Shown: one piece after another, positions 31,905 through 37,829 of the stretch
Numbering within the stretch: the first letter of the stretch is position 1
Layout: every line of letters begins with the position of its first letter
Assembly: GCA_017480285.1 (NCBI GenBank)
Contig: JAFVAX010000056.1
Coordinates: 1 to 37,829 of the forward strand
Length of the DNA: 37,829 nucleotides
Source of the DNA: Paludibacteraceae bacterium
Lineage (GTDB): Bacteria > Bacteroidota > Bacteroidia > Bacteroidales > Paludibacteraceae
Direction of reading: 5' to 3'
Notes under the pieces: model-generated
Told to the model about the DNA's origin: nothing
What the model saw: the letters and a program-made list of their open reading frames with translations, nothing else
Database searches by the model: none
Position numbers and translations under genes: made by a program

Positions 31905-32101
31905 TTTTTTACAAAAAAAGTTAAAAATAATTAGAAAAAATTGATTTTTACCAATAAAAGAAAACAACTATTGATATTTTGGTATAATTATTGAAAACTA
32001 AAATTAACAAACGAGATGCTGAAACAAGTTGCTCCAAGTATTCACATCGTAAACGTTCTGCATGAGGAAAAAAGTTCTTGCCGTTTCAAGTTAAAGTTAA
32101 A

Positions 32102-32887
32102 ATGATTAAAGCACTATTTTTTGATATTGATGGCACGCTTGTAAGTTTCAAGACGCACGAGATACCTAAGTCTGCAGTCAAGGCTCTTGAAAAAGCCAAA
32201 GCAGGCGGAGTGAAGATTTTTATCTCCACAGGTCGCCCGTATGCCATAATCAACAACTTGAAACAAATTGAACATCTCATTGACGGCTATCTTACAACAA
32301 ATGGCGCATACTGCTTCATTGAAACGAAAGATATATATCTTAAATTTATTGAGCCAAAGGAAGTTAATCTTTTAATGAAAAAAGCCGACGAACAACATTT
32401 TGCTATCATAGTAGTGGGCAAAGACAAAATTGCCATTCACAACATAAACGATACTTACAGACAGATTTTTGTTGACAACTTGAATGTTACAAACATTACA
32501 GACAGTGAAGACATAGTTAGCCAAATACTTGCAGAAGGCGTTACTCAACTCACACCCTTTGTCAGTAAAACAGAAGAGAAAGAATTGATGAAGGGTATTG
32601 AGAAATGTAATGCGATGCGTTGGCACGAAGGCTTTATTGACATCACATCTAAAGAAGCAGACAAAGGTTTAGGTCTCAGCAAGATAGCAAAAGCTTTAGG
32701 ATTTAAGTTAAGCGAGACAATGGCTTTCGGTGATGGCGGAAATGACATAGCAATACTCAAAACAGCCGGCATTGGTGTTGCTATGGGTGGGGCTGCTGAA
32801 AATGTAAGAAAAGCAGCGACATACATAACCGAAACGGTTGAAAACGATGGTGTAGAAAAAGCCTTACTGCACTTTGGAGTTATATAA
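32102..32887 (+). CDS. Cof-type HAD-IIB family phosphatase
   Basis: A 261-residue cytoplasmic haloacid-dehalogenase phosphatase of the Cof subfamily, which removes phosphate from sugar phosphates or nucleotides. It shows FFDIDGTLVSF (nucleophile Asp8, acid Asp10), FISTGRPYAI (motif II), Lys in the cap-following stretch DKGLGLSKIAKALG, and AFGDGGNDIAILKTAGIGVAMG (motif IV). The start is taken at MIKALFF (32102), where the family begins. fur follows after 43 bases. The substrate is unknown. Confidence 0.93.
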   Translation: MIKALFFDIDGTLVSFKTHEIPKSAVKALEKAKAGGVKIFISTGRPYAIINNLKQIEHLIDGYLTTNGAYCFIETKDIYLKFIEPKEVNLLMKKADEQHFAIIVVGKDKIAIHNINDTYRQIFVDNLNVTNITDSEDIVSQILAEGVTQLTPFVSKTEEKELMKGIEKCNAMRWHEGFIDITSKEADKGLGLSKIAKALGFKLSETMAFGDGGNDIAILKTAGIGVAMGGAAENVRKAATYITETVENDGVEKALLHFGVI

Positions 32888-32930
32888 CATAATCGAAATT
32901 CATATCACATTCGAAATAACATAACAGATA

Positions 32931-33380
32931 ATGACTGACACCGACAACATAGAGCATATTCTTCTTGAGCACGGTATAAAGCCGACGGCGAACAGACTTT
33001 TGGTTTATGATGCCCTTTGCAAATCCATTCACCCAAAGAGTATTACCGAATTAGAGTGTGCTTTGGAGACTATTGATAAATCGGTTATTTTTCGCACGCT
33101 TCAGTTATTTTATGAGCATCATTTGGTTCATTCGGTTGATGGTGCACAAGAAGGGACACGCTACGAGATTTGCCACAGTCATCATCATAAAGAGTACGGA
33201 CATCCTGACGAGGACGAACATATACATTTCTATTGCGAACAATGCCATCAGACATTCTGCATAGAGGACACTCCTCTGCCACAGATTAGCCTACCCGAAG
33301 GCTTCACAAGGCGGTCAATAAGTATTGTAGTTAAAGGTTTATGCCCTGAATGCACAAGAAATCAACATTTTGCAAAATAA
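32931..33380 (+). CDS. Fur-family metal-responsive repressor
   Basis: A 149-residue Fur-family regulator. The N-terminal winged helix has GIKPTANRLLVYDAL and SVIFRTLQLFYEHHLVH (recognition helix). The metal region is His-rich (CHSHHHKEY, then DEHIHFYCEQCHQ), and two CxxC motifs (CEQC, CPEC) would hold the structural zinc. It could be Fur, Zur or PerR; the sequence alone does not decide. A transporter gene with a palindrome at its promoter lies just downstream. Confidence 0.9.
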   Translation: MTDTDNIEHILLEHGIKPTANRLLVYDALCKSIHPKSITELECALETIDKSVIFRTLQLFYEHHLVHSVDGAQEGTRYEICHSHHHKEYGHPDEDEHIHFYCEQCHQTFCIEDTPLPQISLPEGFTRRSISIVVKGLCPECTRNQHFAK

Positions 33381-33413
33381 AAGATAGCAAAACGACCTTT
33401 TTTAGGTTAAACT

Positions 33414-33445
33414 TTTGTTTTTGTTAAATAATTATCGTAATTTTG
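33414..33445 (+). promoter_or_regulatory. Promoter for the NhaC-like antiporter gene
   Basis: TTTG (33414-33417), 20 bases, then TAATTTTG (33438-33445), both full matches. A large palindrome begins 3 bases after the -7 box. Confidence 0.65.
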
Positions 33446-33447
33446 TT

Positions 33448-33479
33448 GTTATCAAACGGTTTAGAAATCGTTTGATAAC
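33448..33479. promoter_or_regulatory. Perfect 11-bp inverted repeat at the antiporter transcription start
   Basis: GTTATCAAACG (33448-33458) and CGTTTGATAAC (33469-33479) are exact reverse complements with a 10-base spacer. Placed over the expected start of transcription, it could be a repressor operator or a 5' leader hairpin. Confidence 0.65.
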
Positions 33480-33504
33480 TGTTTTTTACCTAAATCTCGA
33501 ACAG

Positions 33505-34830
33505 ATGGCATTACCTATAAAGTTTCGCTTCCGCAGAAAAGATTCGTCCAACAAGATGAACGGATGGTTAGCACTTAGTCCAATTTTTGTTTTTATTGGT
33601 GTATATCTTGTAGGTGCATTCTTATCGCATAGTTTCTACACTATCCCCATCACCGTGCCTTTCATTTTAGCAACAGTATATTCTTTTGCTATAACCCATC
33701 GCTATGAGTCCACTTCAAAGACTGTAAATATCTATTCTGAAGGCGCAGGCGATCAGAATGTACTTTTGATGATATGGATAGTCATTCTTGCCGGTGCTTT
33801 TGCCGGAACGAACAAAGATATAGGTGCCATTGACTCTATAGCAAACATAGTCAAGGCATACCTCCCAGGCAGACTTTTCTATTTCGGTATGTTTATTGCC
33901 TCGTGCGTCATTTCAATGGCTATAGGTTCAAACATAGGAACGGTCGTTGCACTCGTGCCGATTGCCACAGGCCTTGCCGAAGGTACCAATATGAGTCTGC
34001 CACTGCTAACAGCAATCGTCATTGGTGGCGGTGCATTTGGCGACAACCTCTCATTTATCTCCGACACAACCATTGCCGCCACAAGCACCTTAGGCTGTAA
34101 TATGCGGGACAAGTTTCGAGCGAACATATTGATAGCCGGTCCGGCAGCGATAATTGTCGCAATCATATACATCATAATGGGACATTCTGTTGATTTCGTT
34201 GCTCAAATAGGTAAGATTGAGTGGCTTACCATAATACCGTATGCAGCAACCATTATCTTTGCCATTATGGGAGTCAATGTAGTAACGGTTCTAACGATAG
34301 GTACTATCCTTAACGGCATCTTAGGCATCGCCTTGGGCAAGTACGATATGTTAGGTTGGATGAACGCCATAGGTGATGGCATTGCAGGAATCAACGAGAT
34401 GATAATCGTGTTCCTTCTTGCCGGCGGTATGTTAGAGTTGGTTAGATATAACGGCGGTATTGATTTTATCGTAAATAAGTCATTGAAACATATCAACAGC
34501 AAGCGCGGTGCAGAATTAGGATTGGCAGCACTTGTCAGTTTCGCCACTTGCTGTACTGCCAACAATACCATTGCTATCCTCACTACCGGTAAGATAGCAA
34601 AGAATGTGGTTAACCAATACAAGCTCAACCCTATTAAGACAGCAAGCATACTTGACACCTTCTCGTGCCTTTTTCAATGTACCATTCCCTACGGAGCGCA
34701 CCTGCTGATGGCTTCGGCTCTGGCTCACGCCGGCACTTTCGCCATTATCAAATGTCTGTACTACCCGCTTGTTTTGGGCGTTGTAGCCACACTTGCTATT
34801 CTTTTCCGCTACCCGAGAAAATATAGTTAA
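33505..34830 (+). CDS. Na+/H+ antiporter, NhaC-like family
   Basis: A 441-residue inner-membrane protein with about 11 helices that would exchange sodium for protons. Seen: LLMIWIVILAGAFAGTNKD, SNIGTVVALVPIATGLAEGT, the family hallmark VIGGGAFGDNLSFISDTTIA with its conserved Asp residues, and CTANNTIAILTTG with CTIPYGAHLL near the end. I placed the start at MALPIKF (33505), since the upstream frame overlaps the promoter and palindrome. The next in-frame ATG (33556) is also possible. The transported ion is inferred from family only. Confidence 0.87.
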   Translation: MALPIKFRFRRKDSSNKMNGWLALSPIFVFIGVYLVGAFLSHSFYTIPITVPFILATVYSFAITHRYESTSKTVNIYSEGAGDQNVLLMIWIVILAGAFAGTNKDIGAIDSIANIVKAYLPGRLFYFGMFIASCVISMAIGSNIGTVVALVPIATGLAEGTNMSLPLLTAIVIGGGAFGDNLSFISDTTIAATSTLGCNMRDKFRANILIAGPAAIIVAIIYIIMGHSVDFVAQIGKIEWLTIIPYAATIIFAIMGVNVVTVLTIGTILNGILGIALGKYDMLGWMNAIGDGIAGINEMIIVFLLAGGMLELVRYNGGIDFIVNKSLKHINSKRGAELGLAALVSFATCCTANNTIAILTTGKIAKNVVNQYKLNPIKTASILDTFSCLFQCTIPYGAHLLMASALAHAGTFAIIKCLYYPLVLGVVATLAILFRYPRKYS

Positions 34831-34873
34831 AAACAGACAAGAAAAAAGGCGTTTGCGATATTTTCTTCAATAA

Positions 34874-34905
34874 TTTGCAAAATTAGAAAAAAAGTAGTAT
34901 ATTTG
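34874..34905 (+). promoter_or_regulatory. Promoter for deoD
   Basis: TTTG (34874-34877), 20 bases, then TATATTTG (34898-34905) followed by C. Both boxes match exactly, 35 bases before the deoD ATG. Confidence 0.75.
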
Positions 34906-34940
34906 CGGTGTTTAACACATAATCTAATACTTTTGAAAAT

Positions 34941-35648
34941 ATGGCAAACACTCCAACTCCCCACATCGGGGCAAAGTACGGCGAAATAGCCGAAACAGTT
35001 ATTATGGCAGGCGACCCGTTGCGTGCCAAACTTATGGCAGAACGCTATCTTGACAATCCTGTTCAGTTCAACAATGTTCGTGGTATGCTTGGTTTTACCG
35101 GTACGCACAACGGCAAACGAGTAAGCGTTATGGGACACGGTATGGGTATCCCGTCAATTGCTATCTATACTTACGAGTTGTTTAATTTCTATGCTGTAAA
35201 AACCATTATCCGCGTAGGTTCATGCGGTGCCCGCCAGATGTATGTTCACCTTGGCGATTTGGTGATTGCACAAGGCTCTTGCACTGATAGCAACTATGCT
35301 CAGCAATACAACTTGAATGGTACATTCGCCCCGATAGCAGACTTTGACCTCTGCCGTCGTGCTGTTGATGCTTGCGAGAAGTTCGGCTATACCTATCATG
35401 TAGGAAATGTCTTTTCAGCCGACAGTTTCTATTGTGAAGACGAGCGCAAAGGCAATTGGACAAAGATGGGCGTACTTGCCGACGAGATGGAAGCCCCATC
35501 GCTTTATATGAACGCAGCAAGACTTGGCAAGAAAGCCCTTGTTATCTGCACCGTTTCCGATCATATCCTAACAGGTGAGGCAACAACAGCCGAAGAGCGT
35601 CAGAACACATTCACAAAGATGATGGATGTCGCCTTCTCACTTATTTGA
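34941..35648 (+). CDS. deoD: Purine-nucleoside phosphorylase DeoD
   Basis: A 235-residue hexameric-type enzyme that splits purine nucleosides with phosphate into base and (deoxy)ribose 1-phosphate. Seen: [19 protein letters not shown] (His near residue 8, phosphate loop GDPLRAK), the [12 protein letters not shown] motif, [21 protein letters not shown] with the Glu that binds ribose, and [11 protein letters not shown] with the catalytic Asp. The length is normal. It is monocistronic, ending at a bidirectional terminator shared with the convergent PorE-like gene. Confidence 0.96.
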   Translation: MANTPTPHIGAKYGEIAETVIMAGDPLRAKLMAERYLDNPVQFNNVRGMLGFTGTHNGKRVSVMGHGMGIPSIAIYTYELFNFYAVKTIIRVGSCGARQMYVHLGDLVIAQGSCTDSNYAQQYNLNGTFAPIADFDLCRRAVDACEKFGYTYHVGNVFSADSFYCEDERKGNWTKMGVLADEMEAPSLYMNAARLGKKALVICTVSDHILTGEATTAEERQNTFTKMMDVAFSLI

Positions 35649-35675
35649 TGATAGATTATCACAATCTCAAAAATA

Positions 35676-35711
35676 AAAAACCGAAGTTTCAATTACGAAA
35701 TTTCGGTTTTT
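35676..35711. terminator. Bidirectional terminator between deoD and the PorE-like gene
   Basis: A 15-bp stem with one G-U pair (AAAAACCGAAGTTTC at 35676-35690, GAAATTTCGGTTTTT at 35697-35711) and a 6-base loop, with A- and T-runs at the two sides. Confidence 0.92.
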
Positions 35712-35740
35712 ATATATCCTTTTTTCTTACAATTACAAGT

Positions 35741-37829
35741 TTAGTAAAGATTATAAGTAGTACGAAGGACGCGGAACTCTGTGCGACGGTTGATTTGATT
35801 GCACACTTCTTGTTGGTCTTTTGTAAGTGTGAGAATAAACTCTTCGGTCAGCACTTGGTCAACGGGCAAGAACTTATATTTCTTGTTCATCGCCTGTGTA
35901 ACAACCACCGGTTTTTCTTCGCCATACCCGACAGCCGTCAACCGGTCTTTCTGTATGCCATGCTCAATAAGATAAGTAACAACCGACTGTGCACGCTTTT
36001 CGCTAAGTGTCTTATTGGACTGGTCGTTGCCGACATAGTCGGTATGTGCTGACAGTTCGATAGTTATGTTAGGGTTGTCGTTCAGCAGTTTGACCAGTGC
36101 TTGCAGACCTTGTTCGGACTGTGGAGTGAGTGTCCATTTGGCAAAGTCGTAGAAGATATTATTCATCGTTACGGGCTTGGAGATAGCCGCAAGCGAAAAG
36201 TCTTGAGTAAAAGTCTTGGAGTCGTCAAGATTTTCTGTATTCAGTTCCTGCTTTTGGTTCAGATAGCCTCTGGCAGTACCGAGCATCACATATTTGACAT
36301 TCCGATTGAGTTTAAGCCGGTAAGTACCATCGCGGTGCACTTGAACTTTGGCATTTGTACCATCCGTTCCTACAAGTCTCAAGCGGGCATCCGTCAGGTT
36401 ATCGCCGTTCATATCGGTTACCTTGCCTTCAACATAAAAGACCATCTCAGGCAGTTCGAAACGATAAATCTGATCCCAACCTTTGCGTTGGTTTCTATTC
36501 GATGAAAAAAAGCCGCGCTCTGCCGTTCCTTCGAAGGCAATGCCGAAGTCATCGCCATTGGAATTGAAAGGCAAACCCATATTATATATCTGTATAGTGT
36601 CGGTTTTGACAGCAAAGAAGATGTCAAGTCCGCCAAAGCCGGAGTGCCCGTTTGAAGCGAAATAGAGTCTGCCGTCCTGACGGATATATGGAAACATCTC
36701 ATCGCCTTCAGTGTTAATCTTTTCGCCCATGTTTTCCGGAATAGACCATTGTTCGCCGTCCTGCCAAGCGAACCATATATCTTTTCCGCCAAACCCGCCG
36801 GGGGCATCCGATACAAAATACAGTGTATCCCCTGAATGAGATAGCGACGGATGTCCGCAACTTATAGTGCTGTCCAAGAACAAGCGTATCTCTTGCGGTT
36901 CGCCCCAAGTGCCGCTTGCACGGTCAGAGCGGAAAATTTTTGTACCTTGATCTTGCCCGTTGATAGGTTTGGAATAAGTAAAATACATTGTCTTTCCATC
37001 AGCGGTAAAGGTACATACCCCTATCTCCGGTGTTGTTTTCATTCCGCCGGCATCAAGACTTATCCCCTCGTTTGAGTTGTCTGTAGCACCATCTTCACCA
37101 GTGTCGATAGAAGAAGGTTTGCTTGTTGAGCGTTTGGAAGTTGCACCGCCTTCTTCGGTCTGCTCTTCATTATTTTCAGTTGATATAAGTCCTTCAGTAG
37201 GTTCCACATCTTCCCATTTGCCGTCTTTATTCTTACGGGTGGAATAGAGTGCATTTATACTCTCGCCTGTTATAGGACTGCCGGGCTTCTTGCGTTTCTG
37301 TTTTGTAGTCTGACGATTGGAAGTGAACATAAGTGCATCGTAGTCGTCGCCAATGAAACTTGGCGAGAAACTGCTACCACGACGATAATTAAACTCTTTG
37401 GCAAGCGAGAATTTATACCTTGTTTTCATTCCTTTCCACTGCTGCATATTCTCGCAAGCATGCTTACCTCCAAGTGCCACATAGTCGTTAGGATGGGCTT
37501 GAAGATAAATATCATAGTACTTCAACGCATCTTTGAACAGTCCTTGATAATGAAGCACTTGCGCCTGATGCAGATATACGATGCTGTCAGGATAATGATT
37601 TCTAATAGCATTCCGATAGGCGGCTGACGCTTTCTGATTATTGATGTAGCGATAGCACTCGCCTTGACGGAATGCAAGATATGCACGGGTTTTCTTGTCC
37701 TTACTTTTAGTTTTCTTGTAGCAACTTCTGTACAGGTCAGCGGCATCATAATACTCACCTATCTCAAACTTACGGTCTGCCCGTTTGATACGGGTCTTGA
37801 GGTTGCAAGAAGCACAAAAGACGGCAACA
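35741..37829 (-). CDS. porE: PorE-like OmpA-family lipoprotein of the T9SS (5' truncated)
   Basis: The frame is open from the window edge; 695 residues are visible and only the start of the signal peptide is missing. VAVFCASC suggests lipidation at Cys8 of the visible part. The order of domains is TPR (DRKFEIGEYYDAADLYRSCY to about residue 140), a linker rich in Ser, Thr and Glu, a PD40 propeller (SGDTLYFVSDAPGGFGGKDI, GRLYFASNGHSGFGGLDIFF), a carboxypeptidase-regulatory domain (VEGKVTDMNGDNLTDARL), and an OmpA-type peptidoglycan-binding domain (ELSAHTDYVGND, LSEKRAQSVVTYL with the Asp and Arg that bind diaminopimelate). This is the architecture of Porphyromonas PorE (PG1058), which ties the T9SS to the wall. 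Other OmpA/PD40 proteins share it, so the symbol is probable, not certain. Confidence 0.78.
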   Translation of the reverse strand, partial: VAVFCASCNLKTRIKRADRKFEIGEYYDAADLYRSCYKKTKSKDKKTRAYLAFRQGECYRYINNQKASAAYRNAIRNHYPDSIVYLHQAQVLHYQGLFKDALKYYDIYLQAHPNDYVALGGKHACENMQQWKGMKTRYKFSLAKEFNYRRGSSFSPSFIGDDYDALMFTSNRQTTKQKRKKPGSPITGESINALYSTRKNKDGKWEDVEPTEGLISTENNEEQTEEGGATSKRSTSKPSSIDTGEDGATDNSNEGISLDAGGMKTTPEIGVCTFTADGKTMYFTYSKPINGQDQGTKIFRSDRASGTWGEPQEIRLFLDSTISCGHPSLSHSGDTLYFVSDAPGGFGGKDIWFAWQDGEQWSIPENMGEKINTEGDEMFPYIRQDGRLYFASNGHSGFGGLDIFFAVKTDTIQIYNMGLPFNSNGDDFGIAFEGTAERGFFSSNRNQRKGWDQIYRFELPEMVFYVEGKVTDMNGDNLTDARLRLVGTDGTNAKVQVHRDGTYRLKLNRNVKYVMLGTARGYLNQKQELNTENLDDSKTFTQDFSLAAISKPVTMNNIFYDFAKWTLTPQSEQGLQALVKLLNDNPNITIELSAHTDYVGNDQSNKTLSEKRAQSVVTYLIEHGIQKDRLTAVGYGEEKPVVVTQAMNKKYKFLPVDQVLTEEFILTLTKDQQEVCNQINRRTEFRVLRTTYNLY

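Overview
The window is a piece of a Bacteroidales (Bacteroidota) chromosome. The evidence is a SusC/SusD pair, repeated promoters of the Bacteroidota form TTTG-N19/20-TAnnTTTG, a DUF4250 protein, many Bacteroidales-type lipoproteins and outer-membrane barrels, and a PorE-like envelope protein of the type IX secretion system (T9SS). A secreted phosphoesterase also carries a T9SS-like C-terminal signal. T9SS parts argue against Bacteroides itself and for a Porphyromonas/Paludibacter/Prevotella-like lineage; this is inference. No taxonomic marker was searched.

Layout. 1-1766: the 3' end of a Na+/serine-threonine symporter (SstT) and an aldehyde dehydrogenase. 1833-2131: a WYL-regulator remnant and a pair of 21-bp direct repeats that may be an old IS end. 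2276-3908: a membrane-anchored Ntn amide hydrolase, a DUF4250 protein and a small unknown protein whose tail is made of palindromic repeat DNA. 4101-9744: an eroded accessory island ending at tRNA-Asp(GTC). It holds a dead DNA methylase, a dead IS1634-like transposase, an intact HEPN/Abi-type abortive-infection protein, a lipoprotein under a motif array, broken hypothetical genes and a tyrosine integrase preceded by three 11-bp repeats. 10452-15887 (minus): a secreted protein, then a run of AAA_14-type ATPase, secreted metallophosphoesterase, Cys-rich lipoprotein nitroreductase and an outer-membrane barrel. 16088-19924: core genes ftsY (plus) and the tightly overlapped operon yebC-rsmG-MBL hydrolase-ribF (minus).

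20094-31255 (plus): a small helix-turn-helix protein, a barrel protein, an ApbE flavinyltransferase split by an in-frame TGA, an AmpG-like MFS transporter, SusC, SusD and two diverged paralogous secreted proteins. The first paralog is frameshifted. The ApbE/MFS/SusC junctions overlap, so ApbE to SusD (and probably the paralogs) look like one transcript. 31400-35648: rpsT, tRNA-Glu(TTC), a Cof-type phosphatase, a Fur-family regulator, an NhaC-like antiporter with a striking palindrome at its promoter, and deoD. 35741-37829 (minus): a 5'-truncated PorE-like protein.

Most intact genes are ordinary. The best leads are the metallothionein-like N-terminus fused to a lipoprotein nitroreductase, the ApbE/AmpG-like/SusCD/paralog operon with its nonsense codon, the motif array in front of the 6385 lipoprotein, and the tRNA-Asp island. 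I found no CRISPR array, rRNA or clearly novel complete defence system.
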